From contig JBARRR010000068.1 in assembly GCA_049644325.1 (NCBI GenBank), positions 1 to 26,597 on the forward strand: a stretch of DNA of 26,597 bases, in the 5' to 3' direction. Origin of the DNA: DASZHA01 sp049644325. Lineage in GTDB: Bacteria > Chloroflexota > Dormibacteria > DASZGP01. The notes below the pieces were generated by a model. It made no database searches, was not told where the DNA came from, and was given only the letters and a program-made list of their open reading frames with translations. A program made the translations under genes and the position numbers. The stretch's first letter is position 1. The number at the start of each line of letters is the position of its first letter. Positions 1 through 8,512 of this stretch are shown in pieces.

Positions 1-855
1 CTCCCGGAGCTGCTCTCGGCCCTGCAGCCGCATACCGGCAAGTCCTATCTGGTCGGCATCACCGGGCCGCCCGGGAGTGGCAAGTCGACCCTGGTCGACG
101 CCATGATCGAGGCGCTCCGGGGGCGCCAGAAGACGGTCGGGGTCATCGCTGTCGACCCCAACAGCCCCTTCACCGGCGGGGCCGTGCTCGGCGACCGGGT
201 GCGAATGCAGCGCCATGCCCTGGACCAGGGAGTGTTCGTCCGCAGCATGGGCGCCCGTGGACACCTCGGTGGGCTGGCCGGCGCCAGCCGCCACGCGGCC
301 AAGGTCCTCGACGCCTTCGGCCGCGACTTCGTGCTCCTCGAGACCGTTGGTGTGGGCCAGTCCGAGCTCGAGATCTCGAGCCTGTGCGACACCACCGTGG
401 TTGTGCTCAACCCGCGCCAGGGCGATGAGATCCAGGCCATCAAGGCCGGCATCCTGGAGATCGCCGACGTCTTCGTGGTCAACAAGGCCGACCTGCCCGG
501 CGTCAACAGCGCCGTCAAGCAGCTGCAGGAGACGTACTCCCCGGACATGAAGGAGGGCGACTGGCTGCCCCCGGTCATAGAGACGGTGGCGACCCGCGGT
601 GACGGCGTCGACCAGCTGTTGGAGGCGATCGAAAAGCACCGCGCCTACATGCACCAGAGCGGCGAGCTGGAGGCCAAGCGGCGCCGCCACCTTCGCGACG
701 AGGTCCTCGACTTCGTCGCCGAGCGCGCCCGCGCGCGGGCTCAGCGGCAGCTCGGCGACGGCACCGACGTCGGCCGGCGGCTGCGCGAGGCGCCGCTGTC
801 CGAGCTCGACCCCTACTCGATCGCCCGCGACCTGCTCGACAAGACGGCGCGCTGA
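1..855 (+). CDS. meaB: MeaB/ArgK-type GTPase, B12-mutase chaperone (5' truncated by window edge)
   Basis: The gene is cut by the window start; frame 1 is open from base 1 and gives 284 visible residues. The family is usually 310-330 aa, so a few dozen N-terminal residues are probably missing. Seen: Walker A GPPGSGKST at visible residues 22-30, the G3-region stretch LLETVGVGQSE, the guanine-specificity motif NKAD (about codons 161-164), and an Arg/Glu-rich helical C-terminus typical of the dimerisation arm. Known for the family: a G3E P-loop GTPase that gates cobalamin loading and protects and reactivates adenosylcobalamin-dependent acyl-CoA mutases. Context agrees, because the mutase large and small subunits follow directly on the same strand. 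The first in-frame ATG at 103 lies inside the P-loop domain and is not the start. Confidence 0.93.
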   Translation, partial: LPELLSALQPHTGKSYLVGITGPPGSGKSTLVDAMIEALRGRQKTVGVIAVDPNSPFTGGAVLGDRVRMQRHALDQGVFVRSMGARGHLGGLAGASRHAAKVLDAFGRDFVLLETVGVGQSELEISSLCDTTVVVLNPRQGDEIQAIKAGILEIADVFVVNKADLPGVNSAVKQLQETYSPDMKEGDWLPPVIETVATRGDGVDQLLEAIEKHRAYMHQSGELEAKRRRHLRDEVLDFVAERARARAQRQLGDGTDVGRRLREAPLSELDPYSIARDLLDKTAR

Positions 856-906
856 CCGCAGCAACCCCGGAGCAAGCCACTGCGTGGTCCCGTCCGATCC
901 CACCGC

Positions 907-912
907 TATGAT
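907..912 (+). promoter_or_regulatory. Possible -10 element (TATGAT) before the mutase gene
   Basis: TATGAT lies 9 bp before the ATG at 922, so transcription would begin only a few bases before the start codon (leaderless or nearly so). No good -35 is visible 16-18 bp upstream. GAGG at 913-916 could alternatively act as a weak ribosome site on a longer transcript running through from meaB. Confidence 0.35.
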
Positions 913-921
913 GAGGTTGCG

Positions 922-2583
<1,662 letters not shown>

Positions 2584-2617
2584 CGCCTACACTTGTCGCG
2601 CCTGATGGGACAGGAAA

Positions 2618-3049
2618 TTGAGTGCTGAAGTAGCCACGCGCAAGATCCGCATCCTTACGGCCAAGGTCGGGCTTGACGGTCACGACCGTGGCGTGAAGGT
2701 CGTCAGCCGCGCCCTCCGCGACGCCGGCGTCGAGGTCATCTACGCCGGCCTACACCAGACCCCCGAGATGGTTGTTGAGGCGGCGCTGCAGGAGGACGTC
2801 GACGGCATCGGCCTGAGCCTGCACTCCGGCGCCCACATGACGCTGATCCCCAAGGTGCTGAAGCTGCTCAAGGAGAAGGACGCCGGCGACATCGTTGTCT
2901 TCGGCGGCGGCATCATCCCCGAGGAGGACATCATCGAGCTCAAGAAGCTGGGCGTCGCCGAGGTCTTCACCCCGGGGACCCCCCTTCACGACATCATCGA
3001 GTTCGTCAACACCCGGTTCGCCGACCGGGCCGGTCAGCCCTCAGCCTGA
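2618..3049 (+). CDS. icmB: B12-binding small subunit of the acyl-CoA mutase (IcmB type)
   Basis: A 143-aa free-standing cobalamin-binding Rossmann-like domain. Seen: the B12 ligand motif DGHDRG (D-x-H-x-x-G) near residues 20-25, the Ser-containing SLHSGAHMTL loop, and GGGIIPEED, which cradle the nucleotide tail and lower ligand in this family. Start is TTG at 2618 after GGGACAGGA; the ATG at 2605 is in another frame. Length matches small subunits of two-component mutases (about 135-145 aa) and the LSxxSGAH signature is more IcmB-like than methylmalonyl-CoA mutase-like. It should assemble with the product of the preceding gene (34-bp gap) and be loaded with cofactor by the MeaB-type GTPase two genes upstream. 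Confidence 0.92.
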   Translation: MSAEVATRKIRILTAKVGLDGHDRGVKVVSRALRDAGVEVIYAGLHQTPEMVVEAALQEDVDGIGLSLHSGAHMTLIPKVLKLLKEKDAGDIVVFGGGIIPEEDIIELKKLGVAEVFTPGTPLHDIIEFVNTRFADRAGQPSA

Positions 3050-3144
3050 GCGAGTACGAGCGCGACGCCGGCGGGTTCCCGTGGAAGCCGCGGTCCGAGC
3101 TTGACGTCCCCCCTACGTCGGTCCTGGCCGAGGACGCCTACCCG

Positions 3145-3957
3145 ATGGGCGAGCTGACGCTGCGGCTGGTGCCCGACGCGCCGGTCTTCATGGACGCGGG
3201 CGCGATGTTTGGGGTGACCCCCAAGGCGCTGTGGATCAAGCACAAGATCCCCGACGAGCGCAACCGCGTCCCGGTGGCCGCCAACTGCCTGCTGGTGCAG
3301 GGGCCCCAGGGGACCAGCCTGGTCGAGGGCGGCGTCGGGGAGAAGTACTCCGAGAAGGAGCTCGACATCTTTGGCATCGACGACGTCGGCCGCCTGCGTC
3401 GCTCGATGCAGGCCGCCGGGGTCGAGCCCGAGGACGTCGACCACGTCTTCCTCACTCATCTCCACTTCGACCACTGCGGCGCCGTCACCACCTTCGATGG
3501 CGGTGGCATTCGGCCCACGTTCCCGCGGGCGCGCCACTTCCTGCAGCGGCGCGAGTACGAGTCCCTGCTCAACCCCGACCCGCGAAGCAAGCCCACCTAC
3601 CAGGCTCGGAACATCGAGGCGGTGGTAGAGGCTGGGCTGCTGGAGCTGCTCGACGGCGACGCCGAGCCGGTGCCGGGCTTCGAGATGCGTCTGACCCCGG
3701 GACACACGCCTGGCCACCAGGCGGTGCTGGTCAAGAGCTCGGCGGGCACCGCCGCCTTCATGGGCGACCTGGTGCCGTACCCCAGCCACCTGCGCATCAA
3801 CTGGATCGCGGGCACCGACCTCGACGTGCTGGCATCGATCGCCAGCAAGGAACGCTTCCTGGCCGAGGTACGCGAGAAGGACTACCTCGTGGTCTTCTAC
3901 CACGAGCACCTGACGCCAGTGGGTCGCCTCAGGGGCGAGGAGTTCGAGAGCTTCTAG
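3145..3957 (+). CDS. Metallo-beta-lactamase-fold hydrolase
   Basis: A 270-aa protein of the MBL superfamily. Seen: the zinc motif HLHFDHCG (H-x-H-x-D-H), a later HTPGHQ and MGDLV, giving the usual two-metal ligand set, and FYHEH near the C-terminus. Resemblance is to the N-acyl-homoserine-lactonase/glyoxalase II-like branch, but the substrate cannot be read from sequence. It follows the mutase small subunit by under 100 bp and may be co-transcribed; a thioester hydrolase role beside acyl-CoA genes is only an inference. Start is uncertain: ATG 3145 has GAGG at 3130-3133. The frame stays open upstream, with coding-like sequence, back to a CTG at 3046 that overlaps the previous stop (CTGA). The stop overlaps the convergent CpaF stop in a shared CTAG. 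Confidence 0.85.
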   Translation: MGELTLRLVPDAPVFMDAGAMFGVTPKALWIKHKIPDERNRVPVAANCLLVQGPQGTSLVEGGVGEKYSEKELDIFGIDDVGRLRRSMQAAGVEPEDVDHVFLTHLHFDHCGAVTTFDGGGIRPTFPRARHFLQRREYESLLNPDPRSKPTYQARNIEAVVEAGLLELLDGDAEPVPGFEMRLTPGHTPGHQAVLVKSSAGTAAFMGDLVPYPSHLRINWIAGTDLDVLASIASKERFLAEVREKDYLVVFYHEHLTPVGRLRGEEFESF

Positions 3958-6059
3958 GGGTTCTTCCGGGAGCCTCTGCGCTCCTGGGCCCTGCGGTTGA
4001 GGGCGCCGACACTGACCGAGGAGAGCGGCTCGGGGGCGATCCGCGGCGGCTCGGGCGCCACTCGTGGCGGCTCGAGGGCGGTTTCGTCTTCTGCGGCAGG
4101 CTCATCCGCGGCGGTCGCCAGCTCGGCGGAGCCGTCCTCCTCCACGACCAGCGCACCGGGGATGTCCTGGGGAGGCGGCGACACCATGGTGTCGGCGAGG
4201 TGGGCCGCCTCCTCGACCTCGGCGCTGGCAGCGGGGGCAACCAGGTCAGGCGCCTCGGTGTCGAGGTCCGCCTCGGCATCGGTGCGGTCGTCCCGAGGCT
4301 TGACCTCGTACGGGTCCGAGGTGAAGATCTCCCGAACCACGTCGACCCCATAGAAGTTCATCTTGGTGATGGAGTGGGGGATCTCCTGGGTGGGCATGTA
4401 GGCGCTGGTTCCGTCCGCCAGCCGGGTGTAGCGGAAGATGTCAGTCAGCACCGGGGTGTCGCCCTGGTAGCCGGAGACCTCGGCGATCTGGATGATCTTG
4501 CGGCTGCCGTCGGGGAGCCGGGCCTGCTGGATCACGAGGTTGAGGGCCGACGCCACCTGCGCCCGAACCGCCGGCAGGGGGATGTCGACCGACCCCGTCA
4601 TCACCATCGTCTCGAGGCGAGAGAAGGCGTCGCGGGCCGAGTTGGCATGGATCGTCGACATGCTGCCGTCGTGGCCGGTGTTCATCGCCTGGAGCATGTC
4701 GAGGGCGGCGGCGTCGCGGACCTCGCCGATCATGACCCGGTCGGGACGCATCCGGAGCGAATTGCGCAGGAGCGACCGGATGGTGAGCTCCCCCTTGCCC
4801 TCGACGTTCGGCGGGCGGTACTCCAACGAGACCACGTGGGGATGGCCCAGCTGCAGCTCGGCGGAGTCTTCGATGGTCACCACCCGTTCCCGCGCCGGGA
4901 CCAGGGACCCGAGCACGTTCATGGTCGTGGTCTTGCCGGAGCCGGTGCCGCCGGAGATGAGGATGTTGAGGCGTCCCTGGACCGCCGCCTGCAGGAAGCT
5001 GGCCATCGCGGGGCTCAACGTTCCCTCACCGATCAGCTGGTCGAGCCCCATGTTGAAGGAGCGGAACTTGCGGATGGTCAGCGCGGGGCCGCGCGTTGCC
5101 GCCGGCGGGATGACGGCGTTGAGGCGACTGCCGTCGGGGAGCCGGGCATCGACCATCGGCGTCGATTCGTCAATGCGGCGACCGATGGTGGCCGCCATCC
5201 GGCGGATGACGTTCATCAACTGGCTGTTGTCCTCGAAGCGGATCTGTGTTCGCAGGATCTGGCCGCCGCGCTCGATGTAGACCTCGTCCGGCGCGTTGAC
5301 CATGATCTCGGTAACGTTGGGGTCTTTGAGCAGGGGGTCGATGGGGCCGTAGCCAACGGACTCCCGGAGGATGTAGGTGAGCAGGGCGCTCTTTTGCTCC
5401 GGCCGCAGCGCCACCAGGTCGTCCTCCATCAGCCGGTCAAGACGGAGCGAGATGGCCTTCTCGAAGGCCAGCGGATCGCCGCTGTGCAGCTCCAGGTCGC
5501 GCTCCAGGGCCAAGCGCCGCTGATAGGAGTAGGCCAGCCGCCGGATCTCAGGGTCGAATTCCGTTGAAGATTCGTCCAGCCAGGCATTGGGGACGTCGGG
5601 GCTGGCCTTGGCCCGCCGGCGGGTCGCGTTGGCGCGCTTGTCCTCCTCGGTGCGGGAGTCCCAGCTCTCGACCTCGAAAACACCCTTCAGCGAATGCGCA
5701 GACACCACGACTCGTTCGAGGGCGCCCTCCTTGCTGTTCCAGGCCCGGAGGTTGAAGCCCTGGGCCTCCTCGACGAAGTACTCGTCCTTGTAGCTGTTCA
5801 GGGTCTCCCCGTCGGCGAAGTGGAACACCACCTTGGGAAGGCCCTGGTTACTGCGCGGGTCACTGGCCTGGCCTGCGCGATCGGCCTTCTGGGCGGCGAC
5901 GCCATGGATGACCACGTACTTGATCTGCGGCATCGCGACCCACACCGTGCGGCTGTTGCCGCCGGGTACGGCCATCGAGAAGCCGAGCTTCTCGAGGCTG
6001 ATCCCCTCCGCGTCGCCTGTTAGCTCCTCCCCGTCCGCGAAGTGGACGGTGACCTTCAT
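3954..6059 (-). CDS. CpaF/TadA-like secretion ATPase with an N-terminal two-repeat domain and acidic Pro-rich tail
   Basis: A 701-aa protein. Start is ATG 6059, not the ATG at 6137: it overlaps the upstream stop as ATGA and has GGAGG about 5 bp before it. Residues 1-140 hold two diverged copies of a beta-rich unit beginning V-x-V/F-H-FADGE (near 4 and 78). Residues 170-590 are a type II/IV secretion ATPase of the CpaF class: Walker A GGTGSGKTTT (370-379), Walker-B-region MIGEVRDAA (443-451), and the His-box STIHANS (468-474). Residues 590-701 are low-complexity, acidic then Pro-rich, with PEPPR repeats. Known: CpaF hexamers power tight-adherence pilus assembly. No TadB/C, pilin or secretin gene is in the window. 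The N-terminal unit is also encoded alone by the coupled upstream gene. Confidence 0.9.
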   Translation of the reverse strand: MKVTVHFADGEELTGDAEGISLEKLGFSMAVPGGNSRTVWVAMPQIKYVVIHGVAAQKADRAGQASDPRSNQGLPKVVFHFADGETLNSYKDEYFVEEAQGFNLRAWNSKEGALERVVVSAHSLKGVFEVESWDSRTEEDKRANATRRRAKASPDVPNAWLDESSTEFDPEIRRLAYSYQRRLALERDLELHSGDPLAFEKAISLRLDRLMEDDLVALRPEQKSALLTYILRESVGYGPIDPLLKDPNVTEIMVNAPDEVYIERGGQILRTQIRFEDNSQLMNVIRRMAATIGRRIDESTPMVDARLPDGSRLNAVIPPAATRGPALTIRKFRSFNMGLDQLIGEGTLSPAMASFLQAAVQGRLNILISGGTGSGKTTTMNVLGSLVPARERVVTIEDSAELQLGHPHVVSLEYRPPNVEGKGELTIRSLLRNSLRMRPDRVMIGEVRDAAALDMLQAMNTGHDGSMSTIHANSARDAFSRLETMVMTGSVDIPLPAVRAQVASALNLVIQQARLPDGSRKIIQIAEVSGYQGDTPVLTDIFRYTRLADGTSAYMPTQEIPHSITKMNFYGVDVVREIFTSDPYEVKPRDDRTDAEADLDTEAPDLVAPAASAEVEEAAHLADTMVSPPPQDIPGALVVEEDGSAELATAADEPAAEDETALEPPRVAPEPPRIAPEPLSSVSVGALNRRAQERRGSRKNP

Positions 6060-6517
6060 GTTCCTCCGGCGGCCCCGCTGGCGGGCTGGCCGGGGTTGCT
6101 GTAGTAGAGCCTCTCCTCCTCGGTCCGGCCGTCCCATTCCCTGACGAAGAAGATTGCCTTGAGCGCGTGCAGGGAGACGATCACCCGGAGCAGGCCGCCC
6201 AGGTGGGGGTCCCAGATGCGCAGGTTGAAGCCCTCGCCGTCCTGCTGGAAGGTGTCGTCCTTGTAGGTGCGCATGATCTCGCCGTCGGCGAAGTGGAGGA
6301 CCACCTTGATCTGGTCGACCTGCTCCCTCGGGTCGACCTCGCCGTGCTCATGGATGCTGTCCGGGAAGAGGACGTACTTGATAGAGGCCAGGGAGACCCA
6401 GGCGATCTGGTTGTTTCCCTGCGGGATCGACATCGGGAAGCCCATCTTCTCCAGGTTGGCAGCCTCAGACTCGCCCTCCAGGACCTCGCCGTCCATGAAC
6501 CTGACGGTTACACGCAT
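6056..6517 (-). CDS. Two-repeat FADGE-domain protein, paralogue of the CpaF N-terminus
   Basis: A 153-aa protein of unknown function. Start ATG 6517 is chosen because its N-terminus (RVTVRFMDGE) lines up with the start of the downstream ATPase (KVTVHFADGE); the longer frame adds an unrelated Arg/Cys-rich stretch. Seen: two tandem units, about 1-55 and 70-140, each opening with V-x-F-x-DGE and carrying a conserved end; the second ends FNLRIWDP...FVREWDGRTEEE, nearly matching the ATPase's FNLRAWN...VESWDSRTEE. No membrane segment or signal peptide. Its stop overlaps the ATPase start (ATGA), so the two are translated together. Inference: duplication of one module, one copy free and one fused to a motor ATPase; perhaps a PilZ-like or partner-binding module. 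I cannot name a function. Confidence 0.8.
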   Translation of the reverse strand: MRVTVRFMDGEVLEGESEAANLEKMGFPMSIPQGNNQIAWVSLASIKYVLFPDSIHEHGEVDPREQVDQIKVVLHFADGEIMRTYKDDTFQQDGEGFNLRIWDPHLGGLLRVIVSLHALKAIFFVREWDGRTEEERLYYSNPGQPASGAAGGT

Positions 6518-6562
6518 GGCCTGACTGTACGGTAATCGACAGCCGACGGGAATACGCTCGCA

Positions 6563-6571
6563 TGCTATTCT
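6563..6571 (+). promoter_or_regulatory. Possible extended -10 (TGcTATTCT) for rplY
   Basis: TG-n-TATTCT ends 10 bp before the ATG at 6582, implying a leader of only a few bases. Only a weak -35 match (CCGACG, 6543-6548) lies 17 bp upstream. The 64-bp gap also has to hold the divergent promoter of the 153-aa gene. Confidence 0.4.
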
Positions 6572-6581
6572 TCCCGGTCCA

Positions 6582-7292
6582 ATGGCAGATACCCACACGC
6601 TCGCGGCGGAGCCTCGCGAGCAGCGCCTCAAGCAGAATCGGCCCCTGCGTGCCGCCGGAAAGGTTCCCGGCGTGATCTATGGCAAGGCGGTCGACTCCGT
6701 TGCCGTCGCCGTGGCGCGACGGGACTTCGACCGCGTCTTCCACAAGGTCGGCCGGACCCAGCTCCTCGACGTCACGGTGGGGGACTCGGCTGCTCGCCGG
6801 GTGCTGGTCCGCGAGGTTCAGTACGATCCCCGCCGGAACATCGTCCAGCACATCGATTTCTTCCAGGTCAACCTCAAGGAGAAGATCACGGCTGACGTGC
6901 CGCTGGTCCTAGTTGGCGAGGCGCCTGCCGCCGAGCGCAATGAGGGTGAGCTGCAGCAGCTCACCAACACCATCAAGGTCAGCTGCCTGCCCACCGAGAT
7001 CCCCGAGCACATCGAGGTCGACGTGACCGGGCTCGAGGAGCTGGAACAGTCGATCCGGGTCAGCGACCTTGTTGTGCCGCCGGAATGCGAGGTCCTCTCC
7101 GACCCTGATGAAGTCGTGGCCAAGATCGCCCATATCCGCGAGATCGAGGAAGAGGAGGTCGTGGAGGTCGAGGGCGAAGAGGGCGAGGAGGGTGTCGAGG
7201 GCGAGGCCGCCGAGGGCGCGGAGGGCGAGGCTGCCACCGAAGGCGGTGGCGGAGGGGACGAGTCTCCCGAGCCCGGGTCCGAGCCAAGCTGA
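6582..7292 (+). CDS. rplY: 50S ribosomal protein L25/general stress protein Ctc
   Basis: A 236-aa member of the long (TL5/Ctc) form of L25, which binds 5S rRNA in the large subunit. Seen: N-terminal L25 domain (LAAEPREQRLKQNRPLRAAGKVPGVIYG, then the HIDFFQVN stretch, about 1-93), a C-terminal beta domain (ITADVPLVLVGEAPA ... SDLVVPPECEVLSDPDEVVAKI, about 97-185), and a low-complexity acidic Glu/Gly tail (about 190-236), as is common in high-GC Gram-positives and relatives. ATG 6582 gives the standard N-terminus. No ribosome site is visible in the short upstream region, in keeping with a leaderless transcript. In many genomes this gene sits near pth or prs; neither is present here. Confidence 0.95.
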   Translation: MADTHTLAAEPREQRLKQNRPLRAAGKVPGVIYGKAVDSVAVAVARRDFDRVFHKVGRTQLLDVTVGDSAARRVLVREVQYDPRRNIVQHIDFFQVNLKEKITADVPLVLVGEAPAAERNEGELQQLTNTIKVSCLPTEIPEHIEVDVTGLEELEQSIRVSDLVVPPECEVLSDPDEVVAKIAHIREIEEEEVVEVEGEEGEEGVEGEAAEGAEGEAATEGGGGGDESPEPGSEPS

Positions 7293-7393
7293 CCCCGGCC
7301 GCCGGAGGCGCGGTCTTCCCGGCCTCATTCGAGCTCAACCAGGCGATCCTCAAGGCCCTCGGCCTGGCCGACAGCAACCTGGCGGCGATCGGT

Positions 7394-8287
7394 TTGACGC
7401 TGGTCGAGGCCGCCCTGATCGTCGTGGTCACCTACATCGTGGCTCGGGTGGCCAGCGCCCTCAGCCGGCGGGCCACCCGGGGGGCCCACTGGGACGTGCA
7501 ACTGGTGCTGCTGATGGGGCGCGTCTTCTACGTCGCGGTCCTGGCAATCGGGCTTTTGGCGCTGCTCTATGTCGTGGCGCCCAACCTGGTGGCCCCGGTC
7601 CTCGGCGCCGTGGGACTGCTCGGCCTGGCCTTTGGGCTGGCCTTCCAGGACATCCTGCGCAACTGGCTCTCCGGGTTCTTCCTCCTCATCGAGCGACCAT
7701 TCCGCATTGGTGACGACATCGCCGTGGCCAACTACGAAGGCACCGTCGAGGATGTCGAGCTGCGCACCACCGTTCTGCGGACGCCGGAGGGGCGCAAGAT
7801 CCTGGTCCCCAACCAGATCGTCTTCACATCACCGCTGGTCAACAACACCTACTACCCGCTGCGGGCGACCCAAACCGCGGTGCGCATCCCCGCCGACAGG
7901 GACCCGTCCGACATGCTCAGGGAGGCCCGCTCGGAGCTGACCCGCGTCGATGGTGTGGCCAAGGAGCCGCAGTCCACGGTCGCCTTTGCGCCCCGCGGGG
8001 ACGCCGACACCGCGCTGGTGGTTCGCTACTGGATCGACTACCTGCACCATGACGCCGACGCCGTCGAGCGCGAGGTCAACGCCCGCATGGTCTTCGTCGT
8101 CGCCGGCGCCAACATCACCGCCAACGACGTGGCCGTCACCCGGGCAGCGCCGTTCCTCAGGCCGCCGCCCCAGTCGTACAAGGAGTCGCCCCGGGAGCCG
8201 ACCAAGGTGCGTACCCGGCCTGGCATGATCCGGGGCCGGCGGCGCAAGCAGCCCGACACCGCAGAAAAGGCGAAGAAGCCCGAGTAG
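7394..8287 (+). CDS. MscS-family small-conductance mechanosensitive channel
   Basis: About 297 aa from TTG 7394. Seen: a first hydrophobic helix (TLVEAALIVVVTYIVARVAS), a second (LVLLMGRVFYVAVLAIGLLALLYVV), then the pore-lining MscS helix region (VLGAVGLLGLAFGLAFQDIL) and the beta-domain signature (IERPFRIGDDIAV, EGTVEDVELRTTVLR, VPNQIVF). A basic cytoplasmic tail ends the protein. Role: homoheptameric inner-membrane valve that opens on hypo-osmotic shock. Start is uncertain: the frame is open upstream with plausible channel-like residues (FPASFELNQAILKALGL) back to CTG 7289, which overlaps the rplY stop, and there is a GGAGG at 7304-7308 with no ATG/GTG behind it. Stop is 1 bp from the 3' end of the opposing tRNA gene. 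Confidence 0.9.
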   Translation: MTLVEAALIVVVTYIVARVASALSRRATRGAHWDVQLVLLMGRVFYVAVLAIGLLALLYVVAPNLVAPVLGAVGLLGLAFGLAFQDILRNWLSGFFLLIERPFRIGDDIAVANYEGTVEDVELRTTVLRTPEGRKILVPNQIVFTSPLVNNTYYPLRATQTAVRIPADRDPSDMLREARSELTRVDGVAKEPQSTVAFAPRGDADTALVVRYWIDYLHHDADAVEREVNARMVFVVAGANITANDVAVTRAAPFLRPPPQSYKESPREPTKVRTRPGMIRGRRRKQPDTAEKAKKPE

Positions 8288-8288
8288 C

Positions 8289-8365
8289 TGGTCGGGGCGC
8301 CCGGATTTGAACCGGGGACCTCGTCGTCCCGAACGACGCGCGCTACCGAGCTGCGCCACGCCCCG
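8289..8365 (-). tRNA. tRNA-Pro (anticodon CGG)
   Basis: Read on the minus strand, the 77-nt molecule folds fully: acceptor stem CGGGGCG/CGCCCCG, D-arm GCGC...GCGC with AGCTCGGTA loop, anticodon stem CGTCG/CGACG around loop TTCGGGA (anticodon CGG), variable AGGTC, T-arm CCGG-G/TTCAAAT/CCGGG, discriminator A and an encoded CCA (8289-8291). CGG reads the proline codon CCG, which is frequent in this GC-rich DNA. It is a lone tRNA, convergent with the MscS gene and starting 1 bp after its stop. Confidence 0.96.
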
Positions 8366-8406
8366 ATGCCACGGGCTGGCCACCGGGAGGCCGGCGGCAG
8401 ACGAAC

Positions 8407-8412
8407 ATTCTA
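8407..8412 (-). promoter_or_regulatory. Possible -10 (TAGAAT) for the tRNA-Pro gene
   Basis: The forward-strand ATTCTA at this site reads TAGAAT on the tRNA strand, about 42 bp before the tRNA 5' end. It is the only AT-rich hexamer in the GC-rich upstream stretch. No convincing -35 is visible. Confidence 0.3.
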
Positions 8413-8512
8413 TCCGCCCGCCCAGCCGCTCCGACGGAGCCCGAACCCCTCGCCCGCTGGTGGTGCGAGCACCGTTGCCGGGGTCGTGCTCGATGTTGGA
8501 AACTTCCTGACT

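Noticed and set aside
3034..3909. Minus-strand open frame (291 codons) opposite the MBL gene
   Set aside because: Antisense shadow; the plus strand carries the HxHxDH motif and full domain.
3231..5567. Very long plus-strand open frame (778 codons) across the MBL and CpaF genes
   Set aside because: It is out of frame with the MBL gene and antisense to the CpaF gene, its translation is Arg/Gly/His-rich low-complexity, and both underlying genes have clear conserved motifs.
7191..7260. GAG/GGC-rich repeat-like stretch
   Set aside because: It is simply the acidic low-complexity tail of L25/Ctc, not a DNA repeat element.
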